A stretch of 64,000 bases of DNA from Streptomyces sp. NBC_00390 (GCF_036057275.1 NZ_CP107945.1:7316001-7380000); one strand, 5' to 3'; numbered from the stretch's first letter, positions 33,432 to 41,790 are shown. The notes: generated by a model not told the origin, from the letters alone. Numbers and translations are program-made.

Positions 33432-34397
33432 ATGCATACCAGCCTCGTCGCCGCGCTCGACATCGGCGGTACCAAGATCGCCGGTGCGCTGGTGGACGGC
33501 AGCGGCACGCTTCTCCTGCGTGCACAGCGCCCGACACCGGCCCGGGAGGACGGCGACACGGTGATGCGGGCGGTCGAGGTCGTCCTGGCGGAACTGTCGG
33601 TGTCTCCGCTCTGGGCGGGTGTCACGGCGGTCGGGATCGGGAGCGCGGGCCCCGTGGACGCGTCCGCCGGTACGGTCAGCCCCGTCAATGTCCCGGGCTG
33701 GCGCGGCTTTCCGCTGGTGGCAAGGGTCTCCCGGGCCGTCGGCGGACTGCCGGTCGAGCTGGTGGGCGACGGCGTCGCGATGACGGCGGCCGAACACTGG
33801 CAGGGCGCGGCTCGCGGCTACGACAACGCGCTGTGCATGGTCGTCTCCACAGGCGTCGGCGGCGGCCTCGTCCTGAACGGGTCCCTGCACACCGGCCCCA
33901 CGGGCAATGCCGGCCACATCGGCCACATCAGCGTGGACCTGGACGGCGACCTGTGCCCGTGCGGATCGCGCGGGTGCGTCGAGCGCATCGCCAGCGGCCC
34001 CAACATCGCCCGCCGCGCGCTGGAGGGCGGCTGGGTGCCGGGCCCCGACGGCGACACCTCCGCCGCGGCCGTGGCGGCCGCCGCGCGGGCCGGCCACCCG
34101 GTGGCCCTCGCGTCCTTCGGGCGTGCGGCGCAGGCGCTCGCCGCCGGAATCGCCGCGACCGCGACGCTCGTCGAGATCGACATCGCGGTGATCGGCGGGG
34201 GAGTGGCCGGTGCGGGCGAGGTGCTCTTCTCCCCCCTGCGGCGTGCCCTGCGCGACTACGCCGCGCTCTCCTTCGTGCAACGGATCGAGGTGGCGCCCGC
34301 GTTGACGGGTACGGACGCCGGGCTCGTGGGCGCGGCGGCCGCCGCTTTGCTCGCAGGCCACGGGGGGAGGGCCCCGCTCGTCAGCGGCCGGTCCTGA
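33432..34397 (+). CDS. ROK family sugar kinase
   Basis: A 321-residue ROK kinase that phosphorylates a hexose such as glucose or an amino sugar with ATP. ATP loop AALDIGGTKIAGALVD; substrate region GNAGHIGHISVDLDG, with the catalytic/sugar GHIGH motif; zinc cluster CPCGSRGCVE. No HTH domain, so it is an enzyme, not a repressor. ATG 33432 has GGGGGAA at 10 bases. It is divergent from the LacI regulator. Downstream the expected sugar transporter genes are replaced by mobile-element debris. Confidence 0.92.
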   Translation: MHTSLVAALDIGGTKIAGALVDGSGTLLLRAQRPTPAREDGDTVMRAVEVVLAELSVSPLWAGVTAVGIGSAGPVDASAGTVSPVNVPGWRGFPLVARVSRAVGGLPVELVGDGVAMTAAEHWQGAARGYDNALCMVVSTGVGGGLVLNGSLHTGPTGNAGHIGHISVDLDGDLCPCGSRGCVERIASGPNIARRALEGGWVPGPDGDTSAAAVAAAARAGHPVALASFGRAAQALAAGIAATATLVEIDIAVIGGGVAGAGEVLFSPLRRALRDYAALSFVQRIEVAPALTGTDAGLVGAAAAALLAGHGGRAPLVSGRS

Positions 34398-34460
34398 TGC
34401 GGTGACCCTGCCTGGGCCACCGGATGCCTCAGCCGCGGACAAAGCAAAAGGGCGTAGCGA

Positions 34461-34877
34461 ATGACCGACGACGACAGGGCGGCCCGAGCCCAGGCCTTCG
34501 GGCAGCGCGTCGCTGAGGCGGCTCGGTCGGCCGGCTACGACATCGACAGCCCGCGCGGGGGCGGGAAGAAGGAGCTGGCGCGCCGTACCGGGATGACACA
34601 GTCCAGCGTCGGGCGGATGCTGGCGGGCCAGACCATGCCGGACGCATACCGCCTCGAGGCCCTGGCCAATGCGGTCAACATGCCTGTCGAGGAACTCCTC
34701 GTCCTGCACGGCATCATCAGTCCCGAGACGAACCTCAGCGAGGCGCCACGCAAGAACCTGACGGTGCCGGAGCTCGCCGAGATGTGGGGGATCACAGACC
34801 CGCACCGAGTGAAGTTTCTCGGCGCACTCGTCGACTTCCTGCTTGAAGAGCAGCGCCGTTCCGACGTTATGCGCTGA
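34461..34877 (+). CDS. XRE-type helix-turn-helix protein
   Basis: A 138-residue DNA-binding protein. An XRE HTH covers about residues 10-65 (KKELARRTGMTQSSVGRMLA then DAYRLEALANAVNMPVEEL). The C-terminal part (LTVPELAEMWGITDPHRVKF) is a second possible helical region. It lacks a strong ribosome site. It follows the ROK kinase by 63 bases and begins a block of small element-type genes. It may be an immunity-type repressor of the former element. Confidence 0.8.
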   Translation: MTDDDRAARAQAFGQRVAEAARSAGYDIDSPRGGGKKELARRTGMTQSSVGRMLAGQTMPDAYRLEALANAVNMPVEELLVLHGIISPETNLSEAPRKNLTVPELAEMWGITDPHRVKFLGALVDFLLEEQRRSDVMR

Positions 34878-34927
34878 CCCTGCCGGTCCGCCGAGTTTGT
34901 CGCCGCCGCGGAGTAGCGTGGTGGCTG

Positions 34928-34963
34928 GAGCCCCTGCTGTACGTCCCCCGTCAGCAGGGGCTC
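34928..34963 (+). terminator. Terminator after the XRE gene
   Basis: GAGCCCCTGCTG (34928-34939) and CAGCAGGGGCTC (34952-34963) are perfectly complementary, 12-base loop, followed by TGTCGTG. Confidence 0.85.
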
Positions 34964-35065
34964 TGTCGTGCCACACTGAAGTCCTGTTGCGCGAGGCGCC
35001 GGTGACGGGGCTACGTGCCGTGCACAGTGGCGATGGCCCACCGAGGCGCGACCGCCAAGACCGAC

Positions 35066-35092
35066 CGCCCGCCCCTGCTACCGGGGCGGGCG
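35066..35092 (-). terminator. Terminator of the minus-strand small-gene block
   Basis: CGCCCGCCCC (35066-35075) pairs with GGGGCGGGCG (35083-35092), 7-base loop. It follows the stop of the zinc-ribbon gene at 35099. Confidence 0.8.
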
Positions 35093-35098
35093 TTCGTG

Positions 35099-35290
35099 CT
35101 ATGCGCGGCCGGGCAGGTCCGGGTCTTCGCCCCCGCCGGGCAGGACGTTGTGCCCTTCGGACCAGTGGTTCACCCACCCGCAAAGGGGGCACGAGTACCG
35201 GCCGTCGATGCCGTAGATCTCAGTGCCGCAGCGGGTGCATTCGGTTCGCGTGATTTCCGAGCTGTCAGGCTCGGCCGGCCGTCCGGTCAT
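35099..35290 (-). CDS. Small zinc-ribbon protein
   Basis: A 63-residue protein with two CxxC knuckles, CTRCG and CPLCGW (about residues 18-21 and 34-37), typical of a zinc ribbon. The ATG at 35290 overlaps the stop of the preceding 39-residue gene (ATGA, 35287-35290), so translation is coupled. Such tiny zinc-ribbon proteins are common in actinophage and integrative element accessory regions; the exact role is unknown. Confidence 0.7.
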   Translation of the reverse strand: MTGRPAEPDSSEITRTECTRCGTEIYGIDGRYSCPLCGWVNHWSEGHNVLPGGGEDPDLPGRA

Positions 35291-35406
35291 GGTCGGACCC
35301 TACCGTCGGGGGTGGGTGGGGTGGTGGCGATGGGCCCGCAGTTCGGGCAGAGCCATTGGCCGTTCGGTCCTTGCTGTGCCGAGCCGCCGCATCGGGGACA
35401 GTTCAC
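35287..35406 (-). CDS. Very small zinc-ribbon protein (39 aa)
   Basis: GTG 35406 is preceded by AGGAGGTG at 4 bases, an excellent ribosome site. The product reads MNCPRCGGSAQQGPNGQW, then LCPNCG, so four Cys in two CxxC knuckles fill most of it. Its stop overlaps the next start (ATGA). It lies in the mobile-element block. Confidence 0.7.
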   Translation of the reverse strand: MNCPRCGGSAQQGPNGQWLCPNCGPIATTPPTPDGRVRP

Positions 35407-35423
35407 GCCGCACCTCCTGGGAC

Positions 35424-35636
35424 TCAGGGTGTCGTACCCGGCGGCCAGTCGCCGGACGCGCGCTCGATGTTTTCCCGCCACACGTCTATGCCGATGGCCG
35501 GATCCGGGCGCATGCTGTGCGCACCACGTGGTGGCCCTGCCTCCCCGTCGGGGCTGCCACTACCCCCTGCCCCGCCCGGATCCGTCCCGGGCGGGGTGTC
35601 GTCCCTCCCGGCTTCCCCACGGGAGGGCAGGCGCAT
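35424..35636 (-). CDS. Hypothetical short ORF, start uncertain
   Basis: The open frame gives 70 residues, but the first 40 codons cross two hairpins and are Gly/Pro-rich. Only the part from ATG 35513 (MRPDPAIGIDVWRENIERAS) looks like protein. Its stop lies 17 bases before the next start, normal operon spacing. No clear ribosome site and no family recognised. Confidence 0.3.
   Translation of the reverse strand: MRLPSRGEAGRDDTPPGTDPGGAGGSGSPDGEAGPPRGAHSMRPDPAIGIDVWRENIERASGDWPPGTTP
35570..35596 (-). terminator. Hairpin inside the minus-strand small-gene block
   Basis: CCCCGCCCGG (35570-35579) pairs with CCGGGCGGGG (35587-35596). A second short hairpin, CTCCCG...CGGGAG, lies at about 35605-35624. 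Both follow the two-TM gene that stops at 35643. Confidence 0.65.
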
Positions 35637-35642
35637 GTCGCG

Positions 35643-35933
35643 CTACATGGCTTCCTGTTGACGCTCCTGCGCCTTCGCCTCGCGGATGTCACGAACGCTG
35701 GCGGTCAGGGTGCCGTCCTGCTGCTCGTAGTGGGAGAGGGCGAGTCCGAGTCCGAAGAACGTGGGCGCCCATTCGCCGACGAAGATGCCCCACCGGTCGG
35801 CGCGATCGAGGCCGGCGCCCGGCTCGACTTTGAGGGACGCTGCCCAGGTGAAGATGGAAAAGCCGATGGACATGAAGGCTGCGGTGTAGGCGTGTTCGCT
35901 GCGGAAGCCCTTGTCGTGCAGCATCTTGATCAT
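35643..35933 (-). CDS. Two-TM membrane protein of integrative-element type
   Basis: A 96-residue protein, MIKMLHDKGFRSEHAYTAAF followed by a helix (MSIGFSIFTWAASL) and a second helix (FVGEWAPTFFGLGLALSHY). The C-terminus is charged. I recall near-identical small proteins in actinomycete integrative and conjugative elements (AICE), of unknown function. ATG 35933 has GGGAGA upstream; the longer frame to 36158 is rejected. It marks this segment as element-derived. Confidence 0.7.
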   Translation of the reverse strand: MIKMLHDKGFRSEHAYTAAFMSIGFSIFTWAASLKVEPGAGLDRADRWGIFVGEWAPTFFGLGLALSHYEQQDGTLTASVRDIREAKAQERQQEAM

Positions 35934-36026
35934 CGTGTCTCCCTGGTGTGTGGGGGTCAGGGCGCTTTCACCAGGGTCACCCGGTTGGCGGACGCTCGCA
36001 CCTGGAGCCGCCCTCAGCCGAGGATC

Positions 36027-36053
36027 CCGCCCCCGGTCGACCGACCGGGGCGG
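36027..36053. terminator. Strong hairpin with T-rich 3' flank on the plus strand
   Basis: CCGCCCCCGGTCG pairs with CGACCGGGGCGG around an AC loop and is followed by CTTTCTGTTG. On the plus strand it looks like a true terminator, yet no plus-strand gene ends here. On the minus strand it would lie in the leader of the two-TM gene. Confidence 0.55.
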
Positions 36054-36247
36054 CTTTCTGTTGTAGACGCCCTGGACACGGGCCTGTTTCGGGGGAGCAG
36101 CTGGGGAGAATCTGGGGAGGGGGAGTGGATGGGGAGTCTCAGAATTCCCCGGATCCACCTCGGATCAACCCATCATCGGAACACAACGGAACCGATCGGA
36201 ACGCAGGTCAGGGGGTTGTCGGTATCCCGCGCCGACGTCTGCCCTGT

Positions 36248-36393
36248 ACCAACAATCTCCGGGGTCAGCTCTTCACCGACTACAACCTGCTCGCGGCGGG
36301 TCGGTGATCGTGGCACTGCCGACGCTGATCGTGTTCCTGCTGCTGCAGCGGCACTTCATCGAGGGTCTGACGCTCGGCTCGACCAAGGGGTGA
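36248..36393 (+). pseudogene. Carbohydrate ABC transporter permease, frameshifted 3' end (MalG-like)
   Basis: The sequence reads TNNLRGQLFTDYNLLAAG in one frame. A one-base deletion at about 36299-36301 then shifts to SVIVALPTLIVFLLLQRHFI and EGLTLGSTKG before TGA 36391-36393. This is the characteristic C-terminus of MalG-type sugar permeases (last helix and FxxGLTxGxxKG tail). Everything upstream, including the EAA loop, is missing. A perfect terminator follows. It is a relic of a sugar ABC operon that probably belonged with the LacI and ROK genes. Confidence 0.85.
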
Positions 36394-36414
36394 AAGCGGG
36401 GCCCTCCCGGGCAT

Positions 36415-36441
36415 GGCTTCCCCGGCGCTGCCGGGGAAGCC
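36415..36441 (+). terminator. Terminator of the former sugar ABC operon
   Basis: GGCTTCCCCGGC and GCCGGGGAAGCC are perfectly complementary around GCT, 22 bases after the permease stop. Confidence 0.85.
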
Positions 36442-36455
36442 GCTATGAAACCCTC

Positions 36456-36854
36456 ATGAGCTTCGGCAAAGACCCCGCAGACTTCAGCCTTGCCCTCACC
36501 GAGGTGATCAAGCGCGACACCGGCGTGACCGACCCCGGCCGGAACGAGGTGAAGATCGGCCTGCGTCTCCTGGACTTCCTGTACATGACGATCGGGGCAG
36601 TGAACCTTCTCGGGCTGCTGCGGTGCGCGGAGAGCGCAAGCAAGGCGTACCACCAGCCCGACCGCGGACCAGGCCCGTACAGCGACCACCTCGCCCGCGC
36701 CCTCGAACACAGCGGATTCCCCGCTGACAACGGGCGTATGGAAGCCGCGCGGCACGTCTTCCTGGAGCTGCATCGCGTCACGGGTCAGGAGGACTGCGAC
36801 CTGCTGATCAGGTGGGGCATCGAGGCCCTGAAACCGGAACCGGCATCAGTGTGA
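36456..36854 (+). CDS. Hypothetical protein (132 aa)
   Basis: A mostly helical soluble protein beginning MSFGKDPADFSLALTEVIKR. Balanced composition with clear coding bias, but no family recognised. The start ATG 36456 lies 15 bases after a terminator and has only a weak ribosome site. It may be a passenger of the neighbouring element or an independent accessory gene. Confidence 0.6.
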   Translation: MSFGKDPADFSLALTEVIKRDTGVTDPGRNEVKIGLRLLDFLYMTIGAVNLLGLLRCAESASKAYHQPDRGPGPYSDHLARALEHSGFPADNGRMEAARHVFLELHRVTGQEDCDLLIRWGIEALKPEPASV

Positions 36855-37152
36855 GCGGACGAAGGGGGAGGGGCCGGTGCCGGGGCGTGACGGGCTCTGC
36901 GCCCCGGCGGAGACGGTTCGACGGATCGCCTCCGCGGGGCTGACGTCGGTCTTGACCCAAGGGGGAAAGAGCCGGAGCGGGCACGGCGGTCACGGGTCGG
37001 CCGGACGTGGCGCCCCGCGGCGCCCCGGCAGACACGCGGACGGATGACGGTCGTGACAGGACGACCACGCAGGACGCGGCCTCTTCCCGTTCCGGGTTTC
37101 CGTGGCAGGGTGTTGCGGGCAATCCACTGTGGGCAACAGAAGAGGGGGAACC

Positions 37153-38187
37153 GTGATCGTCTGGATCAACGGTGCGTTCGGAGCGGGCAAGACCAGTACC
37201 GCGCGCGAACTGATCGATCTGATCCCGAACAGCACACTGTTCGATCCCGAGCTCGTCGGCGACGGCGTCCGATGTCTGCTGCCGCGGAAGAGGCTCGACG
37301 AGGTCGACGACTACCAGGACCTCCCGATCTGGCGGAGGTTGGTCGTGGACACGGCGGCCGCACTGCTGACCGAGCTCGGCGGCGTACTGGTGGTGCCGAT
37401 GACGCTGCTGCGCCAGGAGTACCGCGACGAGATCTTCGGCGGTCTCGCCTCCCGCCGCATTGCCGTGCGCCATGTGTTGCTCTGCCCGGACGAAACGATC
37501 CTGCGTGAGCGGATAGCCGGGCGCGAGGTGCCCGACACCCCTGACGGCGACCAACGCTTCCGGCAGTGGGCGTTCGACCACATCGAGCCGTACCGTGCCG
37601 CGCTCGGCTGGATCACCGGCGATGCGCACGTCATCGACACCAGCCGTATCGACCCGCACGAGACCGCGCGGCAGATCGCGACGGCGGTCCGGACCGGGGC
37701 GGCCGCCGCCTGCGAAATCGTCCAGACGCCTGAACCGACGTCCGAGACACTCGCCGCGGGCGTACTCCTCTTCGACGACCACGACCGCGTGCTTCTCGTC
37801 GACCCGACCTACAAGCCCGGGTGGGAGTTCCCGGGCGGTGTCGTGGAGCGCGGAGAGGCGCCGGCCCGTGCCGGGATGCGTGAGGTCGCCGAGGAGCTCG
37901 GCATCGAACTCGACGAGGTGCCGAACCTTCTCGTGGTCGACTGGGAGCCGCCCCGGCCGCCCGGATTCGGCGGACTTCGGCTGCTGTTCGACGGCGGTCG
38001 ACTCCCTGAAGGCGACGCCGGCCAGGTGAGGCTGCCCGGATCGGAGCTGCGCGGCTGGAGGTTCGTCAGCGAGCAGGAGGCCGCCCAACTGCTGCCGCCC
38101 ACCCGCTACGAACGGCTGCGCTGGGCGCTGCGGGCCCGCGAGCGCGGGACCGTACTCAACCTAGAGGCCGGCATCCCCGTCGGCTGA
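37153..38187 (+). CDS. P-loop kinase - Nudix hydrolase fusion
   Basis: A 344-residue two-domain protein. Residues 1-180 form a zeta-toxin/AAA-type P-loop kinase: Walker A NGAFGAGKTSTA, then VVDTAAALLTELGGVLVVPM and LLCPDETILRERIAGRE. Residues 190-344 form a Nudix domain with an intact box, GGVVERGEAPARAGMREVAE plus ELGI. GTG 37153 has GAGGGGGAA at close range. Nucleotide kinase and nucleotide-diphosphate hydrolase in one chain suggests nucleotide or cofactor salvage; substrates unknown. Its last 27 bases overlap the convergent MBL gene. Confidence 0.9.
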   Translation: MIVWINGAFGAGKTSTARELIDLIPNSTLFDPELVGDGVRCLLPRKRLDEVDDYQDLPIWRRLVVDTAAALLTELGGVLVVPMTLLRQEYRDEIFGGLASRRIAVRHVLLCPDETILRERIAGREVPDTPDGDQRFRQWAFDHIEPYRAALGWITGDAHVIDTSRIDPHETARQIATAVRTGAAAACEIVQTPEPTSETLAAGVLLFDDHDRVLLVDPTYKPGWEFPGGVVERGEAPARAGMREVAEELGIELDEVPNLLVVDWEPPRPPGFGGLRLLFDGGRLPEGDAGQVRLPGSELRGWRFVSEQEAAQLLPPTRYERLRWALRARERGTVLNLEAGIPVG

Positions 38188-38856
38188 CGCCAGCAGCAGG
38201 GCCGTGGCGTTTTCCGTCAGGGGGTCACCGTGCCCGAAGCAGACCGTGGACGGCGCGAGCGAGGCGAGGCGGCGCATCGACACCTGCGCCGCGGCCCTGT
38301 CGACATTGAAGACGCCCAGCATGACCTGGCCGACCCCGGCAACGCAGTCTCCTGTGAACAGCACGCCCTGGTACGGCAGATGGATGCCGATCGATCCGTC
38401 GGTGTGGCCGGGGGAGTGCACCACGACGGCCCCGCCGCCGAAGTCCAGCACGTCACCGTCCTCGAGCTCGCGGTCCACCCGGGTCGGCGGGGCGGGCGGG
38501 ACCGTGAGCCCGCGCTCGTACAGCGGGACCTCCCAGTCCAGCAGCACGGGCTCGGGCACCGGCTCCTCGCCCCGTACGACCGGTGCGTCGAGGCGGTGCG
38601 CCAGCACCTCGGCGCCGTACCGCTCCGCCAGCTCCCCGGCCGCGCCCACGTGATCACGGTGGCAGTGGGTCAGCACGATCCGGCGAAGGCCGGCGGGATC
38701 CAGGCCCGCGCCCCGTATCGCCGACTCGATCAGCGGCGCGGAGTCCCGGTTCCCCGCGTCGATGAGCGTCAGTTCGTCCCCGTCGTGCCACAAGTACGCC
38801 TGACCGATCGGGAAACGGAACATGTGCAGCTGCGGCAGTACCTGAAGGAAGTCCAT
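38161..38856 (-). CDS. MBL-fold metallo-hydrolase
   Basis: A 231-residue metallo-beta-lactamase-fold enzyme with all metal motifs: THCHRDHVGAAGEL (HxHxDH), SPGHTDGSIGIHL, GDCVAG and CFGHGDP. It resembles glyoxalase II-like or quorum-lactonase-like members; the substrate is unknown. The start at 38856 (MDFLQVLPQLHMFRFP) fits the family. It overlaps the end of the kinase-Nudix gene by 27 bases tail to tail. Confidence 0.9.
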   Translation of the reverse strand: MDFLQVLPQLHMFRFPIGQAYLWHDGDELTLIDAGNRDSAPLIESAIRGAGLDPAGLRRIVLTHCHRDHVGAAGELAERYGAEVLAHRLDAPVVRGEEPVPEPVLLDWEVPLYERGLTVPPAPPTRVDRELEDGDVLDFGGGAVVVHSPGHTDGSIGIHLPYQGVLFTGDCVAGVGQVMLGVFNVDRAAAQVSMRRLASLAPSTVCFGHGDPLTENATALLLASADGDAGL

Positions 38857-38937
38857 GCGGTGACCGTACCCACCGGCGCACGCCCGCCACCTGCAACTAC
38901 GCTTGCCGCGATCTTCGCCGAGCGCTGAACCCGCCGC

Positions 38938-40302
38938 TCAACCCTTCTTGGACTCCGCGTAGTTGACCAGGAACAGCGCCTCGGCGACCGACAGCCGCTC
39001 CAGCTCCTTGGGCGAGACACTCTCGTTCACCGCGTGGATCTGCGCCTCCGGCTCGCTCAGCCCGATGAGCAGGATCTCCGCCTGCGGATACAGCGCGGCA
39101 AGTGTGTTGCACAGCGGGATCGAGCCGCCCATCCCGGCCGAGTGCATCTCCTCACCCGGGTACGCCACCCGCATCGCCTCCGCCATCGAGGTGTACGCGG
39201 GGCTGGTGACATCCGCCTGGAACGGCTGGCCCTGGCCGACCTGTTCCAGTGAGACGCGCGCGTTCCACGGCGTGTGCTTCTCGATATGGGCGAACAGCAG
39301 CTTGGTGGCCTCCGTGGCGTCCTGACCGGGCGGCACACGCAGACTGATCTGCGCACGGGCGCTCGCCGGGATGGACGGAGTGGCACCCGCCACCGGGTGG
39401 CAGTCTATGCCGATCACGGTGACGGCGGGCCGCGCCCAGATACGGTCGGCCACCGTGCCGTTGCCGGTCAGGCCCACACCCGAGAGGACCTTGGCGTCGC
39501 GGCGGAAGTCTTCCTCGGGATACTGCACCCCGTCCCACTGGGCCTGTGCCTCGAGCCCGTCGATCACCGTCGAGCCGTCCGCGGCGCGCAGCGAGTCCAG
39601 TACGCGGATGAGTGCGGCCAGCGCGTCCGGCGCGGCGCCGCCGAACTGGCCCGAGTGCAGGTTGCCCTCCAGCGTGTCGACCTGGACGCGGATCATGGTC
39701 ATGCCGCGCAGCGTCGCCGTCACCGTCGGCAGGCCCACCCGGAAGTTCCCGGTGTCGCCGATCACGATGGTGTCGGCCGTCAGCAGGTCGGGGTGCGCCT
39801 CGGCGTACTGCTCCAGACCGCCGGTGCCCTGCTCCTCCGAGCCCTCCACGATCATCTTGACCGTCACCGGCACGCCGCCGTTCGCCTTCAGGGCGCGCAG
39901 CGCGAGCAGGTGCATGATGAAGCCGCCCTTGCAGTCGGCGGCGCCGCGCCCGTACCAGCGGCCGTCCCGCTCGGTCAGCTCGAACGGCGGGCTGATCCAG
40001 GCCGACTCGTCCAGCTGCGGCTGCACGTCGTAGTGCGCGTACAGCAGCACGGTCGGCGCACCCTCCGGGCCGGGCAGCAGTCCGTACACCGACTGCGAAC
40101 CGTCGGGGGTGTCCAGCAGCGCCACGTCCTCGAATCCCTCGGCGCGCAGCGCACCGGCCACCCAGTTCGCGGCGGCCTCGCACTCACTGCGCGGCGCCAC
40201 TGCCTCGTCCGCGACCGACTGGAAGGCCACCAGCTCCGTGAGCTCCGCCTTGGCGCGGGGCATCAGCGAGGCGATGGTCTCTGCGATCGGATTCGCGGTC
40301 AT
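38938..40302 (-). CDS. M20 family dipeptidase (CNDP/DapE-like)
   Basis: A 454-residue zinc-dependent M20 peptidase. Metal ligands: LLYAHYDVQPQ (His, Asp), WYGRGAADCKGGF (bridging Asp), VEGSEEQGTGGL (Glu-Glu) and a C-terminal His region (MGGSIPLCNTL, QIHAVNES). The lid/dimerisation domain is in the middle. It hydrolyses dipeptides, often carnosine-like or D-amino-acid types; exact specificity unknown. ATG 40302 is preceded by AAGGAG at 7 bases. Divergent from the oxidoreductase gene. Confidence 0.93.
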   Translation of the reverse strand: MTANPIAETIASLMPRAKAELTELVAFQSVADEAVAPRSECEAAANWVAGALRAEGFEDVALLDTPDGSQSVYGLLPGPEGAPTVLLYAHYDVQPQLDESAWISPPFELTERDGRWYGRGAADCKGGFIMHLLALRALKANGGVPVTVKMIVEGSEEQGTGGLEQYAEAHPDLLTADTIVIGDTGNFRVGLPTVTATLRGMTMIRVQVDTLEGNLHSGQFGGAAPDALAALIRVLDSLRAADGSTVIDGLEAQAQWDGVQYPEEDFRRDAKVLSGVGLTGNGTVADRIWARPAVTVIGIDCHPVAGATPSIPASARAQISLRVPPGQDATEATKLLFAHIEKHTPWNARVSLEQVGQGQPFQADVTSPAYTSMAEAMRVAYPGEEMHSAGMGGSIPLCNTLAALYPQAEILLIGLSEPEAQIHAVNESVSPKELERLSVAEALFLVNYAESKKG

Positions 40303-40459
40303 GGGCACGCTCCTTGTGGGTGCGACGTTGTGCGAGGTGTGCACGCAATGGGTGTACAGCAAAAGTGTGGCCGATCCTCCCACAGGGGGAGGGACCGGGC
40401 CGCGCCGTAGGATGCGGACTGAGCATGGCCACAGGGCGGATCGGGAGCAGAAGTACATC

Positions 40460-41692
40460 GTGAGCAGCGAGAACGATGCCACCGGAGCAGCGGCGGCGAA
40501 TGAGCTGGGCGACCCCGCGGTGTGGGACGTCGTCGTGGTCGGCGCAGGCCCTGCGGGCGCCTCGGCGGCCTATGCGGCCGCGGTCGCAGGCCGCAGGGTG
40601 CTGTTGCTGGAGAAGGCCGAGCTCCCCCGCTACAAGACCTGTGGCGGAGGCATCATCGGCCCCTCGCGCGACAGCCTTCCGCCTGGCTTCGAACTCCCGC
40701 TGCGGGACAAGGTCCATGCCGTCACCTTCTCCCTGAACGGCAGACTGGCCCGCACCCGGCGCTCCAAGCGGATGCTCTTCGGGCTGATCAACCGCCCCGA
40801 CTTCGACGCCGGGCTCGTCGAGCAGGCGCAGAAGGCGGGCGCGGTGCTGCGCACCGGCGAGAGCGTCTCCCGCGTCGAGCAGCACGGCCCGGCCGTCCCC
40901 GACCGGCGCACGGTGGCCGTGGTGCTGTCCGGCGGCGAGACGGTGCTGGCGCACGCGGTCGTCGGTGCGGACGGCAGTGCCGGCCGGATAGGCGCTCACG
41001 TCGGGGTGAAGCTGGATCAGGTCGACCTCGGCCTGGAGGCGGAGATTCCCGTTCCCGAGACGGTCGCCGAGGACTGGGCAGGGCGCGTCCTGATCGACTG
41101 GGGCCCGATGCCGGGGAGCTACGGCTGGGTGTTCCCCAAGGGACGCACACTGACCGTCGGCGTGATCTCGGCGCGCGGTGAGGGTGCGGCCACCAAGCGC
41201 TATCTGGAGGACTTCATCGCCCGGCTGGGGCTGGCGGGCTTCGAGCCCGCGATCTCGTCGGGCCATCTGACGCGCTGCCGCAGCGACGACTCGCCGCTGT
41301 CGCGGGGCCGGGTGCTGGTGTGCGGTGATGCCGCAGGACTGCTGGAGCCCTGGACCAGGGAGGGCATTTCCTTCGCGCTGCGGTCGGGGCGGCTCGCGGG
41401 GGAGTGGGCCGTGCGTATCGCCGAGGCCCATGACGGCGTGGACGCCCGTCGGCAGGCGCTGAACTACGCCTTCGCGATCAAGGCGGGGCTCGGCGTGGAG
41501 ATGGCGGTCGGCCGGCGGATGCTCGCCGTGTTCGAGCGCAGGCCGGTACTGCTGCATGCGGCAATCACCGGTTTCCGTCCGGCGTGGAAGGCGTTCGCGG
41601 ACATCACCCGCGGGTCCACGTCGCTGGCCGGGCTGGTGCGGACGCATTCACTGGCCAGGCGGGCGCTGGACACGCTGGACAAGCGGGCATAG
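40460..41692 (+). CDS. Geranylgeranyl reductase family FAD oxidoreductase
   Basis: A 410-residue flavoprotein: FAD loop VVVVGAGPAGASAAYAAAVA, then LEKAELPRYKTCGGGI (the signature of this family), VVGADGSAG, and LVCGDAAGLLEPWTREGISF. Members saturate double bonds of isoprenoid chains, for example menaquinone or archaeal-type lipids; the Streptomyces ones are usually of unknown substrate. GTG 40460 has GGGAGC upstream. The last ~60 residues are hydrophobic and basic, suggesting membrane association. No quinone biosynthesis gene is adjacent. Confidence 0.9.
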   Translation: MSSENDATGAAAANELGDPAVWDVVVVGAGPAGASAAYAAAVAGRRVLLLEKAELPRYKTCGGGIIGPSRDSLPPGFELPLRDKVHAVTFSLNGRLARTRRSKRMLFGLINRPDFDAGLVEQAQKAGAVLRTGESVSRVEQHGPAVPDRRTVAVVLSGGETVLAHAVVGADGSAGRIGAHVGVKLDQVDLGLEAEIPVPETVAEDWAGRVLIDWGPMPGSYGWVFPKGRTLTVGVISARGEGAATKRYLEDFIARLGLAGFEPAISSGHLTRCRSDDSPLSRGRVLVCGDAAGLLEPWTREGISFALRSGRLAGEWAVRIAEAHDGVDARRQALNYAFAIKAGLGVEMAVGRRMLAVFERRPVLLHAAITGFRPAWKAFADITRGSTSLAGLVRTHSLARRALDTLDKRA

Positions 41693-41705
41693 CCGGGGCC
41701 GTCAG

Positions 41706-41790
41706 GCCTGCCGATGGCTGCCTGCCCGGCACCTGGCCCCGCCGGGCAGCCTGCCGATGGCTGCCTGCCCGGCACCTGGCCCCGCCGGGC
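41706..41790. repeat. Direct tandem duplication, 43-base period
   Basis: A 42-base unit at 41706-41747 (starts GCCTGCCGATGGCTGCCTGC) is repeated identically at 41749-41790. The unit itself contains a CCCGGC...GCCGGG inverted repeat, so a terminator hairpin after the oxidoreductase gene may have been duplicated. The rest of the 316-base gap to 42008 shows no gene. Confidence 0.75.
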
